Shown here piece by piece: positions 11,321 to 21,800 of a DNA stretch of 64,000 nucleotides. Both the position numbers and the translations under genes were made by a program. The first letter of the stretch is position 1; each line of letters starts with the position of its first letter. This DNA is from Nannochloris sp. 'desiccata'. Taxonomy: Eukaryota; Chlorophyta; Trebouxiophyceae; Chlorellales; Chlorellaceae. The stretch spans positions 248,001 to 312,000 of the forward strand of contig JAGTXX020000009.1 of the NCBI GenBank assembly GCA_019044685.2, in the 5' to 3' direction. Below the pieces are notes generated by a model. It was not told the origin of the DNA. It made no database searches and worked only from the letters and a program-made list of their open reading frames with translations.

Positions 11321-13204
11321 TTAATAGCTACTGCGTCCACGACCGCCGCCGCCACCGCCACCACGACCACCTCCACGGCCACCACCTTGGCCACTGCGGC
11401 TTCTCTTCATACCACGACCTCCGCCTCCATTCTCGCTACCTCCACCGTTACCGAAGCTTTGTCCCTGGTAAGGGCCTCCGCCAGCACCACGGCCACCACC
11501 ACCACGGCCGCCACCGCCGCGGCCTCCTCCACGACCACCGCCGCCTCTGCCACCACCGCCACTTTCATCAATTCTTAAACCAGGGACTCCTCTCAACCCC
11601 ATCATTCCAATAGTCTTTTTTAACAAAGCAGGCGTTTCGTCACATCCCATACTTGCAGCAAAGGCGTTTGCAGTCTGTACCAGCACAGCTTTATCTTTGA
11701 ATACACCTTTGCAACTGTTATAATACCCGAGCCATGCTTGATAAGCCATTTCCTTTACCCTCAAATCCACTCTCCCTTGTCCAGCAGCAACTGCTTGTAA
11801 ATCATCAGGGGTCAAGGCAGGTAACGATGCTTGAGAGATAGGAACATCACGGGCAAGCTCCCGAGCGACAAAGGTCTCTTCAAAGGGGGATAAGATCAAC
11901 ACGCCTTGGCCAGTTTTTCCTGCTCTGGCGGTACGTCCTAATCGATGAATGTATTGTTCTTTAGAGGAAGGTTGGCCGACTTGCATAACTAACGTTACAT
12001 CAGGGTAATCGACACCACGGGCGGACACATCAGAGGTAAACATGATAGCTTCACTAGCATTTCGAAAGGCAGCAGACGCCTTTTCACGAGCCGATTGGGA
12101 TTTGCGGGAATGGATTTCAAGAAGTTCTGGAAAGCCTGATTCTTGCATTAAATTGGCCATATATTGTGTAAGACGTGCTGTTGTGAAGAAGCAGATGATT
12201 TTGTGGCCAGGGACAGCTGCAGCAGCGCGTAAGATGCAGCGAACAGCGTAGAAAGTTTGGTCCAAGGGAACAGAGACCCAAGATTGTGTCACTTGAGAGT
12301 TTGTTTGAGCCTGTTCATCACCGACAGTATCTATAAAAGAATACCCCTTACGTAACGCCAACCCAGCGACTGACTGGACGGATTGAGGCATGGTTGCAGA
12401 GAATAAAAGAGTTTGTCGGGTTGCGGGTAAAAATTTCAAAATCTTTTCAATAGCGGGCCTGAAGCCCATTTCTAGCAGTTGATCAGCTTCATCGAGCACA
12501 AGACCACGGAGGTTACCAAATCTACGAACAAGACCGTTTGTATTCTCCAAATGATCGATTAAACGACCGGGAGTAGCGACAAGAACATCCACGCGACCAC
12601 GGTCCATCCTGTTGCGCTCAGAATTAATATTAGTACCTCCGTAGACTACTTGAGACTTGAAAGGGTGGAAGGTTAACAAAGAATCAGCCTCTTTCGCTAT
12701 TTGGCTTGCCAATTCACGGGTAGGGGAGAGGACGAGCACGGAAATTGAGCCAGCGGCAGGAGGGTCGTGAGCGAGCGCCTCAATGGAGGGAAGCAAAAAA
12801 GCAACCGTTTTTCCTGTACCAGTTTTCGCTTTGGCTAAAACATCTTGCCCATTCATCACTACAGGTAAGGTCTGGTCTTGGACCTCAGTCATGTAGGAAA
12901 AGCCCATAACCTCGGATAAAGCACGTTGGGATGCATTACTGAGATTGGGAATTGACGCGAAAGTGGTGGAACTGAGATGAGTTGATGCGGTGGAAGGAGG
13001 AGGTGCATGTGCTTGCTGTGGTTTGGGAGGGTGATGAGCATGCTGCTGACGGTGCTGCTGGTGGGGACGAGCGCCGCCAGACATTCCAGATTTCGAGTTA
13101 TGCTGAGTATTACCAGCACGCTGTTGGTTCAAAGCGGGGACTCCAGTCATTGTAATTAAAGTATTGATACGTGAATATCTACAAAATTGGCCAACTCGGA
13201 GCAT
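11321..13204 (-). CDS. DEAD-box RNA helicase, MSS116/RH31 type, with RGG tail
   Basis: Single-exon RNA helicase of about 627 residues. Motifs include AKTGTGKT, SPTRELASQ, ATPGRLIDH, VLDEADQLLEMGF, FSATMP, SARGVDYPDV and HRLGRTARAGK. After the helicase core comes AYQAWLGYYNS...MMGLRGVPGLR, diagnostic of the plant RH25/26/31 and yeast MSS116 branch, which act on organellar RNA. The last 70 or so residues are almost only Gly and Arg (RGG box), a nucleic-acid-binding tail. The start at 13204 gives a basic leader (MLRVGQFCRYSRINTL) that could target mitochondria; the next methionine, at 13150, would remove it. The open frame runs on to 13501, but that extension lies over the spacer and looks non-coding. 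Its promoter abuts the 3' end of the reductase gene. Confidence 0.9.
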   Translation of the reverse strand: MLRVGQFCRYSRINTLITMTGVPALNQQRAGNTQHNSKSGMSGGARPHQQHRQQHAHHPPKPQQAHAPPPSTASTHLSSTTFASIPNLSNASQRALSEVMGFSYMTEVQDQTLPVVMNGQDVLAKAKTGTGKTVAFLLPSIEALAHDPPAAGSISVLVLSPTRELASQIAKEADSLLTFHPFKSQVVYGGTNINSERNRMDRGRVDVLVATPGRLIDHLENTNGLVRRFGNLRGLVLDEADQLLEMGFRPAIEKILKFLPATRQTLLFSATMPQSVQSVAGLALRKGYSFIDTVGDEQAQTNSQVTQSWVSVPLDQTFYAVRCILRAAAAVPGHKIICFFTTARLTQYMANLMQESGFPELLEIHSRKSQSAREKASAAFRNASEAIMFTSDVSARGVDYPDVTLVMQVGQPSSKEQYIHRLGRTARAGKTGQGVLILSPFEETFVARELARDVPISQASLPALTPDDLQAVAAGQGRVDLRVKEMAYQAWLGYYNSCKGVFKDKAVLVQTANAFAASMGCDETPALLKKTIGMMGLRGVPGLRIDESGGGGRGGGGRGGGRGGGGRGGGGRGAGGGPYQGQSFGNGGGSENGGGGRGMKRSRSGQGGGRGGGRGGGGGGGRGRSSY

Positions 13205-13491
13205 TTGTTTATTTTTATATGCACCAACTGCGGCCCCATGTTTCAACTTTGATGGAAAACTGTTTTGACCAAATTTTTCGAAACAAACAGAGGAATTCAA
13301 TTTACACTTGCGCAGTTCATGTGACGCATATATGTACAAGGCATCATCTAAGCAAAAGTAAACTTTGAAACACATTTGAAGAAGAAGAAGAAAAGAAAGA
13401 AAAAAAGAAAACTTGCTGACCTCTCTCCAGGCGGCAAAAATTGGAAAACAACAAACAATCCACATAAAAACAAAACAAAAAACAGCTAGTT

Positions 13492-14762
13492 CTACATACA
13501 CACATCATCTCCATAGTTTGTTAATATCACTTTCGCATCTCTATGATTCTTTCTATACCCCTCCATTGCACTTTCCCACTGGCTTAATGGAACACAATCC
13601 ACAGGAACCGGCTTCAATACCTTTTGTCTAAACAACGCACAGACACGATCTACAAGCTGTTCTTTCGCCTTCCATCCGTCCTTCATCTTTGCGTAGTTTC
13701 CAGTAAGCCAAAATCCACGGACGCGAATGTCTCTAAAAATCAAATGTCCCGGTGGAATTGCCAATGGCTCTTTAGACATGGCACCATATACAACCAGTGT
13801 TCCTCCAGGGGATAAAGCTCTCACTACAGCAGCAGTCACCTCTCCACTGATACAATCCAAGGCCAGTTTTGGTGGAGCATGCTGCCAAGATCGCATCAGC
13901 GCAGGCAATTCAGATGGGGTCACGACACACGTAGCGCCTAAATCTTTCAATTCTAATTCTATTTGGTGCCTATTTGGTCGATCTCTGATCACGTTGATCG
14001 TATTTACTTGTTTATTTTTCGCAAGCTGAATAATATATTTCCCAGTTGCACTGGTTGCACCTGTTTGAATGATGGTATCTCCTTCCTCAAGAGGTACATA
14101 CTCTTCAAGTAATCTCAATGCCGTGGGGGGGTTGATAACCATCGTCGCTGCAGTTGCAATCGGCAAGTCCGAGGGAATTCTATGCCAATGCCTGTCTTGG
14201 AACACTCCATGAGTTCTCCAGGTACCTTGGCTATGTTCAATGGGTACACAGCGGTCTCCAGGGCGTAAGCGGGTGACTTTTGAGCCGACAGCAGAAACAA
14301 CGCCAACCCCTTCGTGGCCGGGGGAAGCTGGGAGTTCAGGTGCGAGAGGGTACTTGCCTTCGATCGTATTAATATCTGAAGGATTAATAGGGGCCTGTAG
14401 GAAAGGTACAGTTGGACAAGAAAATGGCAAGTTTTGGGTAAGATTCTAATTTATTTAATAGGGTAGAACAGAAGTAAAGGAGTATAGCAAAGAAAAAAAA
14501 AGAGAAAACGTACAGCCAAGATATTAATCAAAACTTCATTTTCTCCTAAAGATTCTGGTAAAGGGACTTCTACATTTGTAAGTTTGAGGACGTGCTCAGG
14601 GACACCGAATTCACGCAGGACCAGAGCTGCTGTAGAGGCGTAAGACCGAGCAGAGGTAGTAGCAACAGCAGCTGCAGCAGTGCCGAGCACCGAGGTGGTG
14701 AATGGCAATTGTAGTGAAGGGTTGAAGAGCACCCTCTGCAAAATACCAGCTGCGTTACGCAT
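13492..14762 (-). CDS. MECR: Mitochondrial trans-2-enoyl-CoA/ACP reductase
   Basis: NADPH-dependent reductase for the last step of mitochondrial type II fatty acid synthesis, which supplies octanoyl-ACP for lipoate and so links to the nearby octanoyltransferase. Exon 1 is 14762-14514, the intron 14513-14395 (GTACGT...TACAG), exon 2 14394-13492; the join is phase 0 and gives 383 residues. The MDR fold shows PINPSDINTIEGKYPLAPELP with the active-site tyrosine (about Y98), GHEGVGVV, and the nucleotide-binding QTGATSATGKYIIQLAK. The leader (MRNAAGILQRVLFNP...TTSARSYAS) is a convincing mitochondrial presequence. Length and order match MECR/ETR1. Confidence 0.94.
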
Positions 14763-15388
14763 GGTGATACCAATGGCTAAATTGGGAATACTATATGCAG
14801 ACTAGAGGTATTCTGTGCAAGAAATGGAGTTGTGAGGTTGAGGTCTCGGAAGACTAATTTATTTAATCAGCAGCTGGAAACAGTTTAAAGAGCACTTGAA
14901 GCGCAGTAAGGTCACATATATCTTGTGCTGTTTAATAGAACATTCATATTTATTTGAAACTGAGGCACCGAGCTCGCACATAAAGGGTTTGGTGGGATTT
15001 TGTGCACGGACTCGGAGATGCCACGCTGGCACAGATTTTTGGTTGAAATATTTGCTATTAATAACCGATTACCAGGTTTATAAAGCACAAAGAATATATT
15101 TTGGTACTACCTACTTGCGTTAAAGGTGCAAATATGTATTTGTGAAAGCGTTATTGATCTTGTGATCGAGATTTTTCAAAAGTTCAACGTTGTATCAAGA
15201 AGAAACAGGGCGACAACAGGAATATCGACACACTCTATCTTAAGCTCCTTTTGTCGCAGACTACTTGTCCTTTTCGGCTTCCTGCATTGTGCAGAAGCTG
15301 ACTCTCATCATCGTCACGGTGCCACCACGGCCGCTAATTTGGACCCCCACCCAAAGCTCAAGAAGTTTGTTTCCTTGACTTTGAAGCC
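14763..15388. other. Divergent intergenic region
   Basis: Region between the divergently transcribed MECR and DUF72 genes, presumably holding both promoters. Short open frames here lack any protein-like character. Confidence 0.55.
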
Positions 15389-16519
15389 ATGACCCAGGTG
15401 AAATTGATCCAAGGGTGCTGTGGCTGGCAAGACCAGCAATACCCGGCGTCTGTAAAGAAAGATGCAACTGGAAAGCTTCAGTACTATTCTCGACAATTGC
15501 CATCCGTTGAAGTAAATGCCTCTACCTACACAATTCTGAATCCAACAATATGCGCCGCCTGGGCTAAGGCTGTCCCACCGGATTTCATCTTCCACTTTAA
15601 AGCATTTGGTCTCTTCTGTTCTAAAGGATCCCCGTACGGGAACCTTCCAAGTGCCGTACGAGAGATGCTACCGCCTGGTCGGTATTCATCCTCCTCCTAC
15701 GTTCCAATGTCAGAGCTCCCTGCAGCTGCAATTAATACAGCGTGGTTGCTGTTTCTAGCTTCTTTAGAACCAGTCTACCAAGCTGGCAAACTTGGGGTCG
15801 TTACATTTCAATTTCATCTTTCCTACCATCCTTCTGAAAGCTCTTTAGCTTATATTTTGGAATGTAGGAAACGCCTAGATAGCAGATTTCAAATGGCAGC
15901 CGAATTTCGATGCCGTCGTTGGTTTACAGAAGAGAATTGGAGACGAAAAACGCATGCAGCGTTATCTGCGCAAGGTATAGCGTGGGTCGCTGCAGATGAA
16001 CTAGAGCATGAAACATTTCAGAAAGATAAAGAACAGGTGGGGTTAGCACCCGGTCAAAAGAGAAGGGTCCTTCCTGTGGCTGTCGAGGTCACAACCGCTG
16101 ATTTCTTTTATGTACGAGTTCATCGACGGAGTGGGAAAGAGGAACGAAGGCTTACTGATGAAGAAATTGCCGCTTGGCGAGCGAGGATAGATCGAGTAGT
16201 AGAAGCGAAAGTAGCAGGGCCAATATATTCTCTATGGGGTACCGACCATGCAGATATCCCGCTACGTAATTCTAGAGCATTACAAGAGGCGGTGCCTGAG
16301 GACCTATGGTTTGATTGGAAACCGGAAGCTCCTGCGGGGACGATTGCGGCGTTGTTTAGTAAGAAAAATACGTCAGTTAAGAGTGACAAAGGAGCAGATA
16401 GCGGTGACAAAGCGCGGGAGGATAAGGTAGTAGGAGAGTTGCCAGCAAGAAGAGAAATAGAGGAGGGTAGTGCGAAACGTAAAGAAAAAGGTATAAAACG
16501 GTTCTTCAATCAGTTGTAA
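15389..16519 (+). CDS. DUF72 (YecE-like) family protein
   Basis: Single exon of 376 residues. It opens with IQGCCGWQDQQYP, the typical DUF72 start, followed by VEVNASTYTILNP, FHFKAFGLFCSKG, VTFQFHLSYHP, MAAEFRCRRWF and YVRVHRRSG, the conserved order of this TIM-barrel-like family found in bacteria, archaea and algae. Its biochemical role is not established in general. Residues 335-376 form a Lys/Glu-rich tail not typical of bacterial members. No organelle leader is evident with this start. A relationship to UV-endonuclease-like barrels is possible but unproven. Confidence 0.85.
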   Translation: MTQVKLIQGCCGWQDQQYPASVKKDATGKLQYYSRQLPSVEVNASTYTILNPTICAAWAKAVPPDFIFHFKAFGLFCSKGSPYGNLPSAVREMLPPGRYSSSSYVPMSELPAAAINTAWLLFLASLEPVYQAGKLGVVTFQFHLSYHPSESSLAYILECRKRLDSRFQMAAEFRCRRWFTEENWRRKTHAALSAQGIAWVAADELEHETFQKDKEQVGLAPGQKRRVLPVAVEVTTADFFYVRVHRRSGKEERRLTDEEIAAWRARIDRVVEAKVAGPIYSLWGTDHADIPLRNSRALQEAVPEDLWFDWKPEAPAGTIAALFSKKNTSVKSDKGADSGDKAREDKVVGELPARREIEEGSAKRKEKGIKRFFNQL

Positions 16520-16980
16520 GGATTTTGATTTTGTGTAAAGTATTATATATTTCCACTATGGGTACGCGGAATTTGAAGTGAAACCCACCCTGGCCAAAGG
16601 GGGTCGGACTGTGGGATTTCAATAGCAAGCAAAATGGGCGAGGGAGGGGGGACGGAGGACCTAAAAAAGAGGCGATTTTTGACTCGGGTGGGGTTCACTT
16701 CAAATTCCGGCTACCTTACCATCATAGTATGGTACTAGTAGCAGGCAGCCTGAGGCGGTGGAGCAAGAAGTTTAAAACATGGCTTGAAAAGGAACCATTT
16801 TTCAATGAAACAAAAAAAATTCAACTAGCGGGTCTAGTTACCAATATTAATTGAATTATGCATCAAATCTCATAGGCTTCGCAATTAAGCGCGATCACAT
16901 TTTTAATTGGATCAAGCCACATAATTAGCACAAATTAGACAGACAAGCGCACTTCCCTCCACCATCGGCTACCACAACAT
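16520..16980. other. Intergenic region holding a foldback element
   Basis: Spacer between the DUF72 and MED7 genes. The only structure seen is the inverted-repeat element at 16561-16715; the rest is AT-rich and featureless. Confidence 0.6.
16561..16715. mobile_element. MITE-like foldback element with 30-bp terminal inverted repeats
   Basis: The 30 bases at 16561-16590 and the reverse complement of 16686-16715 agree at 27 positions; the mismatches fall at arm positions 5, 6 and 23. Both arms begin GGTA and end ACCC. The 95 bases between them are GA-rich and code for nothing, so the unit of about 155 bases has the shape of a non-autonomous DNA transposon. I could not identify a clear target-site duplication, and no second copy was noticed in this window. 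Confidence 0.55.
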
Positions 16981-17523
16981 ATGGCCGACCAATCACAGCA
17001 GCCAGCTGCAGTAGATGGGGGCTTGCAGCAACTTTATCCTCCACCTCCCCCATATTTCAAATTAGCGGAGCAAGGATTGATCTCACCTCCTCCTGTCATT
17101 GAAGGCGAATATCCTCAATTTGGAGAGCTCTATACAACTGAAGACGGTCTGCCAGCTCTCCAAGTTCGCCGTTTATACAAAATTGATGATGATGGCAGTA
17201 TAAATATTAAAGAACAACTGCTGGCATTGCACCGTGAACTCACCGTGAACCTTTTAGAATTACTAGAAGTGCTTGTAGACCGGCCATCTGGGTACGCTCG
17301 TCAAGTAGAAAACGTAGGTCTTGTACTACGAAATATGATCTTCTTAGCAAATCAGCTACGGCCAGCGCAGGCACGTGCTACAGTGCTGCAATCGTTGAAG
17401 GAGACGTTAAAAGGGAAAAAAAGAGCCATCAAAAATTTGCAAAAGGCGACACAAGGAGCTGACGAGGCAGTGAATAAAGCAATTGAAACATTGAAATCAG
17501 CGGAACGGTGCATGGAGGGTTAA
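16981..17523 (+). CDS. MED7: Mediator complex subunit 7
   Basis: Subunit of the Mediator middle module, which bridges transcription factors and RNA polymerase II in the nucleus. Single exon, 180 residues. The N-terminus has the hallmark YPPPPPYFKL and PPPVIEGEYPQFGELY, followed by the helical part (LLALHRELTVNLLELLEVLVDRPSGYARQVE, seen in two segments, then FLANQLRPAQAR) that pairs with MED21 in a coiled coil. It is slightly shorter than animal and fungal MED7, and the truncation falls at the variable C-terminus. It converges on the basic protein gene. Confidence 0.93.
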   Translation: MADQSQQPAAVDGGLQQLYPPPPPYFKLAEQGLISPPPVIEGEYPQFGELYTTEDGLPALQVRRLYKIDDDGSINIKEQLLALHRELTVNLLELLEVLVDRPSGYARQVENVGLVLRNMIFLANQLRPAQARATVLQSLKETLKGKKRAIKNLQKATQGADEAVNKAIETLKSAERCMEG

Positions 17524-17834
17524 CATATCAAATGAAATGATATGCCGAGGAGGAAACTTAAGTAATCCAATATTGAAAACTGTCTGAAGAGTAAGGGAAA
17601 AAGACTTTCAGCAGCTCGGTATTAATTGACAGAAAATTCTTTCTTTTGTTAGTCAATAAGCACTACTCGTACTTGTTATATTCACAGTTTTACTTCAATA
17701 TATTACATTTGGTCGCATATGGTACAGTTATCAAAACGTATTAAAATTTTTAAGGGATACGTATACTACCACAATATATACAGAAATTGTTTTCTACTTT
17801 ATTGCTGTACAATTTTTGTTCCAAAACTTTCTTC
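17524..17834. other. Spacer between convergent genes
   Basis: AT-rich 3' flank between MED7 and the basic protein gene; nothing further seen. Confidence 0.6.
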
Positions 17835-18581
17835 CTAAAATGTCGTCGCCCCAACTCCTTCCCACCCTACACCTACGTTTTCAAACCCATCTAGGCCGAT
17901 CTCATCTCCATCCATATTCCCACCTCCATCTGCGTAGTAATTGTATGCTTTTACTGGTTTAATCTGGCGGCGGAATTCTGGGGGGAGCGGTTTTAATTTT
18001 TTGGGGTTGCGTGGCACAGCCATAGAGGGTGTACCCCCTAATATATAGACCTTGGGGCCTTGTGGGGCAAATCTCTGATGGTGTTGTCGTTCTAAGGAAG
18101 AAGCTAAAGGCCGAGGTGGCGGTGGTAGCTGTCCCCAGCCACTGTCGTCGTCATCATCGTCAATTGCAGCAAGCGCTATGAGTTCTTCTTGCATGTGCTG
18201 GTCGAATAACTCTAGTTTGATTGAACTGCCACACAGAGGGCAAGGTTTCGTGGTTGATTTTATAGGAGGTTTGTTGGTAGGACTAAGCTGCTGGGCTTGT
18301 AGTTTGAGCGGCTGGGGCACTGCTTCGGGAGCAGAGGCAACTTCAACATTGGTGGGACATGACCGAGCCAAAGGAGCAAGACCAGAGGGTAAAGCTGCTT
18401 CTTTATTAACTTTGCCATTATTCATCTCTGTATTTTCTGAGACGATGTTTGATGAAAGCATACGAAGCAAGTTTGATTTTGATTTCCTCTTTGAACTCAT
18501 CTTCTTCTCAGCTTTGTTTCTCTGGCCTTTTTCCTTGTTGGCTCTCGCCATAGTCTTCTTAATATTCTGCTGCATTGCCAT
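17835..18581 (-). CDS. Unrecognised basic protein with a CPLC zinc-finger-like motif
   Basis: Single open frame of 248 residues, family not recognised. The N-terminus is highly basic (KKTMARANKEKGQRNKAEKK, then KRKSKSN), as in nucleolar or DNA-binding proteins. Near residues 113-130 is CPLCGSSIKLELFDQH, which resembles a Rad18-type UBZ finger (C-x2-C-x11-H), but the expected final Cys or His is not where it should be. An Asp run (DDDDDD) and a proline run (PPPPRP) follow. The C-terminal half, around PKVYILGGTPSM and PPEFRRQIKPVKAYNYYADGGG, looks ordered and could be conserved. It shares a 287-base divergent spacer with the JmjC gene. Nuclear location is inferred from charge. Confidence 0.65.
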   Translation of the reverse strand: MAMQQNIKKTMARANKEKGQRNKAEKKMSSKRKSKSNLLRMLSSNIVSENTEMNNGKVNKEAALPSGLAPLARSCPTNVEVASAPEAVPQPLKLQAQQLSPTNKPPIKSTTKPCPLCGSSIKLELFDQHMQEELIALAAIDDDDDDSGWGQLPPPPRPLASSLERQHHQRFAPQGPKVYILGGTPSMAVPRNPKKLKPLPPEFRRQIKPVKAYNYYADGGGNMDGDEIGLDGFENVGVGWEGVGATTF

Positions 18582-18868
18582 ATATGTCGAAATTTCAAAT
18601 ATTGTTTATTTTAAAGTTTGAAGCCTCAGGCACAGTTCAAAAGCTTTATTCTTGGTGGCTTTTCACGGCAATATCCGTTGGGTGGAGAATGGGTATCAGT
18701 TTACTGCATTTAAAAAAATCTAGATATTAATGGGAAGAGCCTAACTCAACGAGCGCCATGCAGGTCTTCACTTAATTTCGCATCTATAATAGAGATCACC
18801 AACTTTCCTATTTTAGCTCTCTTTAGCACATTATGACGCTACTTTACTTACCCACAACAAATAAATAA

Positions 18869-21800
18869 ATGGGTGCCACGAACAGATCCAAGAGAACAGA
18901 AGAGGACGAACCTCGTGCCCTCAGAAAGCGAAGTTCTGTCACCAACTACGCAGATGAGGATGCTATACTCGACGCCCTTCTCGGCACCGAAGAAAACAGT
19001 AAAAATATCAGGTTGAAGAAACCCGACATTCCATCTCTCCGCCGTAAGCTTGAACGCACCTGTCCAGCAACTCCTCTCACCAACTTTGTCACCCCGACTG
19101 CTGTCGTCCCTGCCCTAGTTGCTGAAGGATTCCGCCGTCCTCTCGTTGTCAGAGCCAATGCAAATGGGCATGTTGATGCTACGCGTGCTGCTTTAGGTCT
19201 ACACTTACCTTTAGCCTGCTTATCTCCAAAAGGTTTAATAAAAGGAGTTGGCGGTGATCACGAAGTACCCACATTTGATGTAGCAACACAAGACTCTGGG
19301 CCTCGGATGACAGTGAAACAACTTGCAGACTATTTTGCATTGTCCCCTGAAAAGAGGACACGGTTGTTTAATGTCGTTAGCTTTAGTCTAGCAGATACAG
19401 ACCTTGAAGTAAGTAAATTTAAGTAAATAGCCTTTCTTTTTTCCCTCATCAGCTTTTTTATAATTATTTATTTCTTATACCAACCTTTCACAATAAGTCT
19501 GATGTTTAACAACATTATCTATAATATCTCTTCTTGTCAACAGGACAAGGTAGATCCTCCAGAAGCCACTCGTCATCTCGATCTTTCTTCCCAGGTCTGG
19601 CCGGAAGACGACGACCCTCGTCCAGAAACTCTTTTATATGCGTTACTCGGCCCAAAGGGGGCCTATACAGACTGGCACATCGATATGGGAGGTTCTTCTG
19701 TATGGTATCACCTCATTTCTGGCTGTAAAATTTTCATGCTGGCTCCCAACACCCCTCAAAACAACGCTACCTTTGAAAAATGGTCTACTTCAGAACAGCA
19801 GACGTCGGCGTTTTTGGGCGATTCTTTAGAGCATTGTCAACGAGTGGTGTTGCATGCAGGCGATACGTTGTTTTTACCTTCTGGCTGGCCACATGCTGTA
19901 TCGACTCCGGAAGATTCCTTTGTACTAGGTGGTAACTTTCTTTCTTCCCTAGACTACGGGAGTATTGCTCATGTGTACCGCAGTGAAATACGATTAGGGG
20001 TACAGCCGAAATTTCAGTTTCCCCTGTTTCGGAGATTGATGTGGCATGCCGCACGCTGTGCTGTTAATAAAATCAAGGAAGCTAAGAAAGCGATAGAACA
20101 GGAAGAAAAGAAGAAGAAGAAAGTGATGCCGATATCAGCGTCCGTTCCCTTGGCTTCTAAAAAGGAGAAGCAAACAACGAATGGTACCTCCCCTACATCA
20201 GCACAAAGATCAAAAGACACTGCATCTAATAAAGCTACCACTAGTCTTAGCCTACCTACTACCTCCGTTCTCGTTGTCCCCCAATTGAACACGTGGGAGC
20301 GCCATGGCTTACCTTCTTTGTTAAGTTTATTGAAGGATTGGCAACAAGAGCCGAGTTCTGCCAGGAGAGTTGATATACCTGATGAAATCAATGATGCTGA
20401 TGCGTTTTTGGAAGAAATGGAGCAGTTGATTCAGGAAATAGATGCAGGAGGAGCATCCAATAGTAATGACAGAGGTGCGGCTGGCAGTGGTGAACCTCAT
20501 GGGAGTAGTATAAAAGCAAAAAGATTTGTAATCGTTGGTATACGCCGACAATCTCGAAAATCTAATGAACCTAAGCCTTCTGAAAGCGATTGCGGCACCA
20601 GTTCAAGTGAGGATGAAGACGACGAAGAAGAAGACGAAGACAATGTGCAGACGGAAAGAGGCTTGCATGGTTTGAATCCTATAGATCGCCGTCGCCCTGA
20701 AAAACGCACCAAACAACTCGCTTCACTAGTCCAACTAAAAGAAGCTTTAGCCGCACGTGCTTCCAAACCGAAGAACGCGTATCTACATCCTTCACCACAA
20801 TACCCTCGTACCAATGGCGCGAATGACACGAACACGACTAGTATGAATAAAACTAAGATTAGTCGTGGTATCGAGAGTACTTCTGCTGCAGTTCATAAAG
20901 CAACAGTCATTACACTTTCTTCCTCAAGTGATGAGTCAGATTGCGAGTCTGAACCGATGTCTATCTCGTCAAGTTCTGAAGAGGAGCATGCTGATGATGA
21001 TAAAGGGAACGGTGCTGTACGTCCTTTTAAAAAAGCATCAACAGCGGCAGCAGCAGCGGCAGTCAACCGAGGACTGAAATCCCTAGCGATGCCTGCACGT
21101 AGGAAGCAGCAACAGGAGAAAAAGGTCAGTGAAGCAGTATACATGCCACCTGTAGCGTTAGATGTCCAACCATTGGGTAGGACGAAACAACCCCAGCAGC
21201 CCCTATCTAAAAGGAAACATATTAATATTACAGCGGCAGCAGCAGGTGCTGCGACCAACGGGGCAGCACAAGATCCGTCTCCCTCTTCTGAGCGTGTTGT
21301 TGCTTTGCGACAAATATCTGAAATGCGTAAACTAGAGCAAGATCTAGAACGTGAACAGCGTCTTTTAAAGACCGTAGTTGGTGGTGGAGTTGCTCTTAAG
21401 GATAGTGGCCAAAAACTCCAAGACCGAGTGAGCGCTCGGAGGCAACAATTAGACATGATGAAGAATATTTTAGAAGGCAAAGTGTTGTCTTATACGGACG
21501 GAACTGGGCAACGACAAGGTCCGTTTACGTCAAGGCAGTTGGGTGTGTTGGTTAAAGCGGGGACCTGCCCTGAAGGTGCTGTTGTAGAAAGAACCGATGG
21601 TTACCGAGGCGGTACCGGTGTTGATACCAGCTTGTTAAAGGATAAGAAAAGCAGTTATTTGACCATAGAAGAGGCCATCGCATTGCCTGTACCCTTGACA
21701 GCAGTGGTTCTCAAGGAGGAAAGCGATTGCCAGGCCAAGGAAATAAAAACCAGAGAAGAGGCGGGGCAGGCCATCGCAGGAATGCAGCAGCAGCAGCAGC

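Noticed and set aside
13205..13501. N-terminal extension of the MSS116-like helicase frame
   Set aside because: The 99 residues are hydrophobic and Cys-rich and fall on the AT-rich spacer; the helicase family starts near the later methionines.
14896..15123. A 75-codon frame upstream of the DUF72 gene
   Set aside because: No recognisable features, no splice link to the DUF72 start, which already matches the family N-terminus.
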